The position numbers and the translations under genes are program-made. Shown here one piece after another: positions 6,387-12,817 of a stretch of 13,412 bases of DNA (position 1 is its first letter; the number at the start of each line of letters is the position of its first letter). Source of the stretch: Bacteroidaceae bacterium (GTDB lineage: Bacteria; Bacteroidota; Bacteroidia; Bacteroidales; Bacteroidaceae); assembly GCA_017961965.1 (NCBI GenBank), contig JAGCWG010000064.1:1-13412 (forward strand), in the 5' to 3' direction. The notes beneath the pieces are model-generated. The model made no database searches and had not been told where the DNA came from. It worked only from the letters and a program-made list of their open reading frames with translations.

Positions 6387-7841
6387 TCACCTATTCTCCT
6401 CCCTATGTGCAGATTCCGTCTCTGTTATTGGTAATGGGAATGTATATACCTTGTCTGCCACTGCATCAGCATCAGAGTACAAGATGACTGGACTGTTCAA
6501 TCGCTTGTAGAGGAAGAACAGCTGTCCCTCACCAAGCAACTCACGACGGTACTCATGAAGAAGTTCCGTAAAGAAGTCAGCAGGCATCTCGCCAAGAACA
6601 GGAAGGTTACGAGCATTGCGCACCTGATTAAGTACAGCAAGAGCCTCATCGGTATTACCAAGGCGATAGAGAGTCTCACACTTTATGAGATATATCTCCG
6701 CCAAACGTATGAGTGGCATCTTGTTGGAATAAAACTCTGCTCCATTACTTGGAGCATCGTACTTAGTGACATAGCGATTATTGGCGTGAGTGGAAGAACC
6801 TGACTTGAACAGGAAAGTGTAGCGATAATCCTGCGTAGCATTATCGAAATAGTCAAGCAGACGCTCACGAGTGACAGCATAACTGTAAGGAGAGCCGTCA
6901 GAGAAGTAATTATCAGCCACGTCGCTTGTCAAGGTGAGGTTGTTGAGTGCAAACAGATGCTCATCAGCAAGACATCTATCATAGCCTGCCTGAAGATTGC
7001 TTACCGTTGCCCATGTGAAAGCTCCTGACTGCATCACCTCGTCAGCAGCCTTGGATGCACCTTCGTAGTCACCCTTCCACATACGCACACGTGCCTCAAG
7101 TCCCTTGACGGCATAATAGTTAAGATGCAACTGGCGATTGTATAGATAGCCATTGTCCTCGACCTCAGTTATCGTACGGCCTGTAGCTATCGGGTCATGC
7201 CCTTTCAGAAGGGCTTCCGCATCAAGTACATCCTTCAGCACCGCCTCTGTTGCCTCACTCACGCTCAACTGTGGAGCTACACTATACGAGAGCGAAGAAC
7301 TGTAAGGGATTGATGGCTGGTTAGGGTTAACCGAATAACTCACTCCAAAGCAACGGAGAAGGTCGAAGTGGAGGAATGCGCGAAGAGCCAAAGCCTCGCC
7401 CTTGATAACTTCGTAGTTGTCCTTGGCAAAGAGACCTGCCTTTGCATCAATATTAGCAAGGAGATGATTTGCGTTAGCTATACCTGTGTAGTTAGTTGTC
7501 CAGATGCCACGTATGAATCCAGTTGGATAGGCTGCATCATAGTTATATGTTGCCACATCACTATACTGTGACGAATAGTAATAGTCCCATTCCTGGCCAA
7601 GCACACCAATAAAGCCATAGGTAAGTTCCTTGGCATAGGTATTGTTTGACAACATGGATGAATACACTCCAGCAAGTGCTTCCTTGAAACCTCGTTCGGA
7701 AGAGAACAACTCAGTGTCCTCCACCTGCGAACGTGGTTGTACGTCGAGCCACTCGTTGCACGATGCCATAACAAGGCTAAGGCAAAGCAAGGACAACGTA
7801 GAAGCTATGCTATGTTTGTTGTTATGTTGTTTTATTTTCAT
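6387..7841 (-). CDS. SusD/RagB-family outer-membrane lipoprotein
   Basis: The product is 484 residues, close to the usual 480-600. The signal peptide ends in LVMASC (Cys28), followed by NEWLDVQPRSQV, the standard SusD N terminus. TPR-like helices are visible, for example GEALALRAFLHFDLLRCFG at about residue 145-165 and LNYYAVKGLEARVRMWKGDYEGASKAADEV in the middle. The C-terminal block has PLIRLAEIYLIKCETLYRLG and LNQVRNARN, then ELLGEGQLFFLYKR, all SusD/RagB hallmarks. SusD is the surface lid of the SusC barrel and delivers cargo. The gene follows susC after 165 bp, a wide gap filled by repeats and a hairpin. It is on the short side and ends in a Glu/Arg-rich tail (HREENR). Confidence 0.92.
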   Translation of the reverse strand: MKIKQHNNKHSIASTLSLLCLSLVMASCNEWLDVQPRSQVEDTELFSSERGFKEALAGVYSSMLSNNTYAKELTYGFIGVLGQEWDYYYSSQYSDVATYNYDAAYPTGFIRGIWTTNYTGIANANHLLANIDAKAGLFAKDNYEVIKGEALALRAFLHFDLLRCFGVSYSVNPNQPSIPYSSSLSYSVAPQLSVSEATEAVLKDVLDAEALLKGHDPIATGRTITEVEDNGYLYNRQLHLNYYAVKGLEARVRMWKGDYEGASKAADEVMQSGAFTWATVSNLQAGYDRCLADEHLFALNNLTLTSDVADNYFSDGSPYSYAVTRERLLDYFDNATQDYRYTFLFKSGSSTHANNRYVTKYDAPSNGAEFYSNKMPLIRLAEIYLIKCETLYRLGNTDEALAVLNQVRNARNLPVLGEMPADFFTELLHEYRRELLGEGQLFFLYKRLNSPVILYSDADAVADKVYTFPLPITETESAHREENR

Positions 7842-7867
7842 TTGTTCGTTGTTGTTTTGGAGTTAGG

Positions 7868-7889
7868 GTTCAGCCAAGGACGGCTGAAC
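7868..7889 (-). promoter_or_regulatory. hairpin between susC and susD
   Basis: GTTCAGCC (7868-7875) and GGCTGAAC (7882-7889) are perfect reverse complements around a 6-nt loop. The stem lies 26 bp upstream of the susD start codon in the mRNA, directly after the heptamer array. There is no T run, so it is unlikely to terminate fully; RNA processing, stability or translational control of susD relative to susC is possible. Confidence 0.5.
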
Positions 7890-7906
7890 GGAATACGATG
7901 CTCTCG

Positions 7907-8004
7907 ATTCTTCATTCACGATTCCTCATTCTTCACTCTTCATTCTTCATTCACGATTCTTCATTCACGATTCTTCATTCACGATTCTTCATTCTTCATT
8001 CTTC
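7907..8004. repeat. fourteen 7-bp repeats between susC and susD
   Basis: The 98 bp divide exactly into fourteen heptamers: mostly ATTCTTC and ATTCACG, with single variants ATTCCTC and ACTCTTC. ATTCACG units alternate with ATTCTTC in 7949-7990. The tract begins two bases past the susC stop codon (8007-8009) and lies within the operon mRNA, where it reads GAAGAAT/CGTGAAT and contains repeated ATGAA sequences. The tract is not a multiple of three and does not encode protein. It is a candidate for replication slippage. Confidence 0.85.
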
Positions 8005-8006
8005 AT

Positions 8007-11000
8007 TTAAAACGTTGCCGCAAGCGAGAATGCAAACGTGTGAGCATATGGATAACTTACGCCTCGCTCGGCACGCACGGTAGAAAGATGGAACACATCA
8101 TTCACATAGAACGTGAGGCGCAGTCGCTCCAACTTTGCCTTCTGCAACCATGTCTGATACTTGAAGTCGTAATAGGCAGATATTGACGTGAGTTGGAGCA
8201 TATTGTTACGCTGAACGAAACGTGTGGATGCGTATGTAGTGGTTGGAGAACTTGAAATATGCTTGTAGAGAGCAATATCTCCCACCTCGTTCCATGTGTC
8301 GCTAAACACACGACGGTCAACATTATTGGCTATGTTCACATTCTCTACCCTATCCACGAGAGTCTGATTGTAATAGTCTCCTCCCAGCTGGTAAGTGAAC
8401 AGAAGATTAAGACCTATGCCACGGTACTCTCCATTGAAGCCAAACGTGCCATGAACCTTTGGATTTGAGTCACCAGCTATGATGTAGTCATCCGTCGTAT
8501 AGTCATAAGTCATAGTACCATCCTTCTTCTGGAACATCTCACGTCCAGTTGCAGGGTCGATACCAAGTGAACGTACAGCCCAGATGGCTGTCATGGATTG
8601 TCCTTCCTCATAACGTATGATTGGAAGGGTTGATTGCTTTGAATCCTGTTCACGGTTGAACGTGCTCAACGCCTCGTTTATCTCGACAACCTTATTGACA
8701 TTATGCGCTATACTTCCCGAAAGACTCATGAATGACTGCCCTTTCTGATAGAAACGCCAGTTAGCAGTTGCCTCTATACCCTTGTTCACAACATTACCGA
8801 GGTTCTCCATGTAGCTTGAGAATCCTGTGGATGAAGGAATAGACATGGAAGTAAGGGCGTCATGCGTCTTACTGTTATAATAGTCGAAGCGCATATTGAA
8901 CTTTCTACCTATACCCAAGTCGAAGCCCACAGTAAAGTCACCAGTCTGTTGCCACTTGAGGTTGGGGTTAGGCATTCCCATAAGATATGCTCCCGATATG
9001 TTGTCATAAATAATGGAGTCGTAGAACTTGTATGTCGCCTTAGCTTGGTAAGGAGAGAAATTCTGATTACCCGTCAAGCCGTATGTGACACGCAACTTGC
9101 AGAGGGTAAGCCAGTTTGCCGTCTCCATGAAATGTTCCTTGTGTAAGTTCCAGGCAGTACCAATGCTCCAGAATGTACCCCAACGATTGTTACTACCAAA
9201 CACGGACGAACCGTTGAAACGAAGACTTACGTCAAAGAGGTAACGCTCGTCATAGGAGTAGTTGAGCGCACCCGTAATACCGAGTGAACGTGTGTTGCTC
9301 TCGTTTCCAGAAGGGACACCTCCATCGGCATACTGACGTGCAAAGGTGATGTAATCAACATGTGAATTAAGGAATCCCCATGCAGTCATACCATCAGACA
9401 AGGAGCTTGACGACTGCAAGGAGTAAGCCACATTGGATAGGAGCAAGTGCTTATCCCATTGATGTGAATAGTGACCAGTCACGTCCACGGATATGCTGTT
9501 GCTCTCGCCATTAGTTATGGTGTAGCTTCCACGCTTGAAGTAACGGTCGCCCGTCCAGTCATTAAAACGAGTATGGTCACCAGGATAGAAATCCTCGCGC
9601 CTATTGTTCTGGTGAGTATAACCAACACGTGCCGTGAAACGCCAGTCGGCAGCAGGACGATACTCCACATACACGTTCTCACTCACCTCCGTATATTTCG
9701 AGAAATTCTTTGTGCCTAACGTAGCATTATAAAGGGGATTGTAGTATGTAAGCGTACTTCCGTTTGCACCCGGCGATGTGTAATAACCAAGTACCTTCTG
9801 CACGTTACCATTGTCATCCGTTGGCTTGAAATAAGGGTTCATGGCAACATAATCGGAGAATGTACCATAAGGGCTGTCATCCGCCTTGTTACCCGTAACC
9901 GTAAGAGAATTACGGAACGACCATTGCTTGTATCTGTATGCCAAGTTAATGTTACCAGAGATAGTACGGCGACCAGATTCCTTCATCACGCCAGCCACGT
10001 TGTTGTACATCACGCTCGCAGAATAGCGCATCTCTTCAGTACCGCCTTCTATATTAGCAGTATGCTTCTGTCCCACGCCTGTACGCAAAGGTTGTGAGAG
10101 CCAATAGGTGTTTACCCCACTTGCAATATCCGCAGCAATGGCATTATATTGTTCATCAAGCAAAGCCTGATAGTAAGGCGATGAGGAAGTATAGCGTCCA
10201 GCAATCTGCTCAACCTGCAACTTTTCCCTTGCATCACACATATTATAAGAGGTGAGGTCAGGCACTTCCACATTAAGGTCGCCCGTATAGCTGATACGCA
10301 GCCTACCAGCCTCTGGCAAGACTGTCTCAACGACGATGACGCCATTACTTGCCTTCGAACCATAGATAGCCTTGGCTGTACCATCCTTGAGTACTGTAAC
10401 AGACTTGATACGGTTGATATCCAAGTCGAATATCTGCTGTTGACTTGCTTCAAAGCCATCAAGAATAAAGAGCGGAGCATTAGGATTACCGCTATAGTCG
10501 CCTTGAAGTCCGCTGAACGATGCCTTACCACGGATAGTAATATCTGCCATGTGGTTAGGGTCAGAACCGTTGATGTCATTCATCTCCACCACGAATGCAG
10601 GGTCAAGAGCCTGTACAGCCTTCAATACATTCGAACCACTTACAAGTTTCAAATCCTCTTGTGTGAAACTGGAGGCAGAACCTGTGAACGTGGATGACTT
10701 GTAGTCAAAGAGACCTGTTACGACAACATCATCCAGTTGAGTATCATCCTGGAGTACAATAACTATATTCGTATGATTACGTTTTCCATCATACGACTTG
10801 GTTTGAGACTTCATTCCCACGAATGATACATCAATCGTCACGCTTTTACCTTGAGGAACAGACAATGTGAATACTCCATTCTCATCAGCCAAGGCACCAG
10901 CCTTGGATTCACGTACCTTCACATGCGCTCCTGGCAAAGTACCACCTTGGGCATCCTTCACCACACCTTGCAACAACACCATACCATCACGAACAAAAGA

Positions 11001-11138
11001 ACGTGGGCGTTCAGGTGTTACCTGTTGCATAGGGACGCTCTTTGGTTCGTCCTGCGCCGACAAGGTGAAAAACATTCCTTGTCCAAGGAAGGCAAACAAC
11101 ATAAGTGTTTTAATTTTCGTTTGTGTAATAATAGTCAT
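8007..11138 (-). CDS. SusC/RagA-family TonB-dependent outer-membrane transporter
   Basis: The product is 1043 residues, typical for SusC. A signal peptide ends at LSAQ (about residue 28). Residues about 55-130 form the CarboxypepD_reg-like domain (GVVKDAQGGTLPGAHV, then ENGVFTLSV). Next is a TonB-box-like QLDDVVVTG (134-142) and the plug domain to about 272, containing the SusC/RagA signature PLFILDGFE (222-230) and VTVLKDGTAKAIYGSKASNG. The rest is a 22-stranded barrel with the usual C terminus AFSLAATF. It imports cargo captured by SusD using energy from TonB-ExbBD. It is the first gene of the operon, with its own promoter and rpmE2's terminator upstream. The neighbourhood lacks any carbohydrate-active enzyme and carries a DUF4843 plus PKD-like pair, so peptide cargo is more likely than glycan. 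That assignment is inference. Confidence 0.95.
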   Translation of the reverse strand: MTIITQTKIKTLMLFAFLGQGMFFTLSAQDEPKSVPMQQVTPERPRSFVRDGMVLLQGVVKDAQGGTLPGAHVKVRESKAGALADENGVFTLSVPQGKSVTIDVSFVGMKSQTKSYDGKRNHTNIVIVLQDDTQLDDVVVTGLFDYKSSTFTGSASSFTQEDLKLVSGSNVLKAVQALDPAFVVEMNDINGSDPNHMADITIRGKASFSGLQGDYSGNPNAPLFILDGFEASQQQIFDLDINRIKSVTVLKDGTAKAIYGSKASNGVIVVETVLPEAGRLRISYTGDLNVEVPDLTSYNMCDAREKLQVEQIAGRYTSSSPYYQALLDEQYNAIAADIASGVNTYWLSQPLRTGVGQKHTANIEGGTEEMRYSASVMYNNVAGVMKESGRRTISGNINLAYRYKQWSFRNSLTVTGNKADDSPYGTFSDYVAMNPYFKPTDDNGNVQKVLGYYTSPGANGSTLTYYNPLYNATLGTKNFSKYTEVSENVYVEYRPAADWRFTARVGYTHQNNRREDFYPGDHTRFNDWTGDRYFKRGSYTITNGESNSISVDVTGHYSHQWDKHLLLSNVAYSLQSSSSLSDGMTAWGFLNSHVDYITFARQYADGGVPSGNESNTRSLGITGALNYSYDERYLFDVSLRFNGSSVFGSNNRWGTFWSIGTAWNLHKEHFMETANWLTLCKLRVTYGLTGNQNFSPYQAKATYKFYDSIIYDNISGAYLMGMPNPNLKWQQTGDFTVGFDLGIGRKFNMRFDYYNSKTHDALTSMSIPSSTGFSSYMENLGNVVNKGIEATANWRFYQKGQSFMSLSGSIAHNVNKVVEINEALSTFNREQDSKQSTLPIIRYEEGQSMTAIWAVRSLGIDPATGREMFQKKDGTMTYDYTTDDYIIAGDSNPKVHGTFGFNGEYRGIGLNLLFTYQLGGDYYNQTLVDRVENVNIANNVDRRVFSDTWNEVGDIALYKHISSSPTTTYASTRFVQRNNMLQLTSISAYYDFKYQTWLQKAKLERLRLTFYVNDVFHLSTVRAERGVSYPYAHTFAFSLAATF

Positions 11139-11161
11139 TTGTTCATTTACTTTGTGCGGTG

Positions 11162-11195
11162 CAAAGATACAAATATTTTTTGTTTATAAACCAAC
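11162..11195 (-). promoter_or_regulatory. promoter of the SusCD operon
   Basis: On the minus strand, TATCTTTG (11162-11169) matches the -7 element TAnnTTTG and TTGG within GTTGG (11191-11195) fits the -33 element at a 21-bp spacing. Transcription would start near 11155, giving a leader of about 16 nt before ATG at 11138. Two palindromes lie upstream (11219-11236 and 11261-11278). Confidence 0.65.
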
Positions 11196-11218
11196 ACTGC
11201 CACATAGTATATAAAAAT

Positions 11219-11236
11219 ATACCATAATTATGGTAT
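11219..11236. promoter_or_regulatory. 18-bp perfect palindrome upstream of the SusC promoter
   Basis: ATACCATAATTATGGTAT is fully self-complementary and centred about 33 bp upstream of the -33 element, in an AT-rich stretch. It is a good candidate operator for a dimeric regulator. No regulator gene is in the window. AT-rich palindromes also arise by chance, so confidence is moderate. Confidence 0.45.
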
Positions 11237-11260
11237 GTATCACTGCATTTAGCTTACATC

Positions 11261-11278
11261 AAAACCGCGTACGGTTTT
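11261..11278. other. hairpin AAAACCG/CGGTTTT
   Basis: Arms AAAACCG (11261-11267) and CGGTTTT (11272-11278) flank a CGTA loop. It lies between the SusC promoter and rpmE2's terminator. It resembles a terminator for plus-strand transcription (stem then TTTT), but no plus-strand gene ends nearby. The CCG.GTACGG core recalls the repeat at 16-33. Confidence 0.4.
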
Positions 11279-11286
11279 AATGATAC

Positions 11287-11319
11287 AAAAAAAAGACGCA
11301 ACTGCATTGCAATTACGTC
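11287..11319 (-). terminator. rho-independent terminator of rpmE2
   Basis: On the minus strand, an 11-bp stem (11295-11305 with 11309-11319, two G-T wobbles, 3-nt loop) is followed by eight Ts (11287-11294). It lies about 35 bp beyond the rpmE2 stop codon. It is the cleanest intrinsic terminator in the window and separates rpmE2 from the SusCD operon. Confidence 0.9.
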
Positions 11320-11353
11320 CTTTACATTTGTATCTTAAAGAAAATTCCTCAGA

Positions 11354-11608
11354 TTACTTCTTCATAGCAGCGTAGCGGCTCATGAACTTATCAACACGTC
11401 CTGCAGTATCGACGAGCTTAGCCTTACCTGTGTAGAATGGGTGAGAAGTAGAAGAAATTTCAATCTTGACTACTGGATACTCCTGACCGTCAGTAAATAC
11501 CTCTGTGTCATTTGTCTTTGCTGTTGAGCGAGAAAGGAACATATCGCCATTTGACATATCCTTGAAGATAACTGTGCGATAGTTCTCTGGGTGAATACCT
11601 TGCTTCAT
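11354..11608 (-). CDS. rpmE2: 50S ribosomal protein L31, type B
   Basis: The 84-residue product starts [18 protein letters not shown] and contains [20 protein letters not shown] then DKFMSRY, the conserved L31 signature. The N-terminal zinc-binding cysteines of type A L31 are absent (there is no cysteine at all), which makes this the type B, zinc-independent paralogue. L31 joins the large and small subunits in the ribosome's central bridge. It has its own promoter (11706-11737), a leader of about 90 nt and a strong terminator, so it is monocistronic. Neighbouring rpmE2 and fba genes are a familiar pairing in Bacteroidales, from memory. Confidence 0.95.
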   Translation of the reverse strand: MKQGIHPENYRTVIFKDMSNGDMFLSRSTAKTNDTEVFTDGQEYPVVKIEISSTSHPFYTGKAKLVDTAGRVDKFMSRYAAMKK

Positions 11609-11705
11609 AATTTTATTGTTTTTATACAGTTCAATATTATTGCTGGTAACAATAAGTTATTTTAATTATCTCTATGCGAAAACGGACGAATCCGAAATCA
11701 GCGTG

Positions 11706-11737
11706 CAAAAGTAGGCATTTTCTGCGAACTGACAAAA
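11706..11737 (-). promoter_or_regulatory. promoter of rpmE2
   Basis: On the minus strand, TACTTTTG (11706-11713) is a full TAnnTTTG match and TTTTG (11733-11737) lies 19 bp upstream as the -33 element. The predicted start is near 11699, about 90 nt before the ATG. The leader holds a small TATTG/CAATA hairpin, which is too weak to call an L31 autoregulatory site. Confidence 0.75.
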
Positions 11738-11844
11738 CATTTCTGTAATTTTCTTTCAGAATGTGTGTAATATAGTTGACTGACAGTCTATACTTGCATC
11801 ATTATACATCGTGATTATAGGTTTATTTATCGATGGTAATGCAT

Positions 11845-11893
11845 ATCAATTATTAATTATCAATTATCAATTGTCAATTGTCAATTATTAATC
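11845..11893. repeat. seven 7-bp repeats overlapping a stop codon
   Basis: Seven heptamers in phase: ATCAATT, ATTAATT, ATCAATT, ATCAATT, GTCAATT, GTCAATT, ATTAATC. The last two contain the stop codon (11881-11883) and final codons of the DUF6359-like gene, so that gene's last residues (VINN) come from the repeat. The unit matches the tracts at 589-616 and, as reverse complement, 3733-3760. Confidence 0.75.
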
Positions 11894-12519
11894 ACCCTTG
11901 CATCCTTTGGATTCTTCAATCCTACCGTGGACATATACACTGCAGCCGTGCCAAGAATGCAAACGCGTGCACCAAGCATGGATGGATTATCGCACAAGTT
12001 GAGAGAGCCACGAATGCGCTTTGGGGAAGCAGGGAGCTGAACAGGAACACAATGCTCATAGTTTACCTCAAAAGGTGAAACACCAAGTATGATATTGGAC
12101 GACACATCGCCACAGCCAAACACAGCTCTCTGCATCGTCCTGCCATCCACATAGGCAACGATGTAGCCCATCAGCCATACTTCCACATCACTTTCCTCGT
12201 CAGAGGACAAACGCGAGGGAATATCACCACACAAGAAACCATAGACAGTATAAGGATTAGTCTCCGTACCCTCACCCATCACACTCGCAATACCAGACGA
12301 ATCAATCATTTCACCTGTATCAAGGTCAAAGCCACAATAAAAGCCCCAGGCGAACGAAGTTGTTCGTCGAGTACTGTCATCCCACTGCACTCCATTACCT
12401 TTCTCCTCTGCAGACGAGCCACTCTCATTAGTGATATCTGGCAGTTCCACTTTTTCGCATGAAAGGAAGAATGTAAGCACGGATAACAACATCAATATGA
12501 GCATAGATGGTGCTTTCAT
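11881..12519 (-). CDS. DUF6359-like (OB-fold) lipoprotein
   Basis: The product is 212 residues from ATG at 12519. It starts MKAPSMLILM and has a lipobox-like FLSC with Cys21. An in-frame ATG at 12564 would add a 15-residue extension and displace the signal peptide, so the later start is preferred. After a short Ser/Glu-rich linker come ETNPYTVYGF (about 85-95), VEVWLMGYIVAYVDG (about 105-125) and NIILGVSP, followed by CVPVQLP, RGSLNLCDNPSMLGARVCILGTA and VGLKNPKDARV. This order matches DUF6359 proteins of Bacteroidales, thought to adopt an OB fold; their function is not established. The protein is probably anchored in the outer membrane. It lies between rpmE2 and fba, and its 3' end runs into a heptamer repeat. 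A TATTTTTG (12525-12532) on the minus strand just upstream could be a -7 element, but it would give almost no leader. Confidence 0.65.
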   Translation of the reverse strand: MKAPSMLILMLLSVLTFFLSCEKVELPDITNESGSSAEEKGNGVQWDDSTRRTTSFAWGFYCGFDLDTGEMIDSSGIASVMGEGTETNPYTVYGFLCGDIPSRLSSDEESDVEVWLMGYIVAYVDGRTMQRAVFGCGDVSSNIILGVSPFEVNYEHCVPVQLPASPKRIRGSLNLCDNPSMLGARVCILGTAAVYMSTVGLKNPKDARVINN

Positions 12520-12576
12520 GAGCGCAAAAATAAATAATCTGAGGGAAAAAGAAGAAAAGAACACACATTTTTACAT

Positions 12577-12591
12577 AATGACACCGTCATT
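12577..12591. other. short palindrome upstream of the DUF6359-like gene
   Basis: AATGAC (12577-12582), ACC, GTCATT (12586-12591) is a perfect inverted repeat. It lies in the 298-bp divergent gap between the DUF6359-like gene and fba, which otherwise holds A-rich sequence and the fba promoter. It could be an operator or chance. Confidence 0.3.
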
Positions 12592-12743
12592 CTCACGACA
12601 ATACATCACAAAAAACAATAAAATGTAAGGTAAAGATACCATTAAGAAAGAATTTGAGGCATGCGAAGCAGAAAAAAACGAAAATAGTAATATTCAAACG
12701 AAAAAAAACACAAGAAAAGGTGCGATAGAACGGAAAAATGCGC

Positions 12744-12751
12744 TACCTTTG
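12744..12751 (+). promoter_or_regulatory. -7 element of the fba promoter
   Basis: TACCTTTG matches TAnnTTTG exactly, 66 bp before the fba start codon. The expected -33 position (about 12719-12724) has no clear TTTG. Transcription would begin near 12758, giving a leader of about 60 nt. Confidence 0.65.
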
Positions 12752-12755
12752 CATT

Positions 12756-12774
12756 GCTTTTCGCTGAGAAGAGC
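12756..12774 (+). promoter_or_regulatory. hairpin at the 5' end of the fba leader
   Basis: GCTTTTC (12756-12762) pairs with GAAGAGC (12768-12774) with one G-T wobble and a 5-nt loop. It would sit at the very 5' end of the fba mRNA, where stems often protect transcripts of highly expressed genes. This role is inference. Confidence 0.4.
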
Positions 12775-12817
12775 AAGGTAAAGAGTTTAACAACTTATTT
12801 TTCTAAATAATAACATT

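Noticed and set aside
7907..8004. Possible CRISPR or coding repeat
   Set aside because: The unit is 7 bp, without spacers, and the tract lies wholly after a stop codon.
11261..11278. Terminator of a plus-strand gene
   Set aside because: No plus-strand gene ends nearby; the hairpin is kept only as an unexplained structure.
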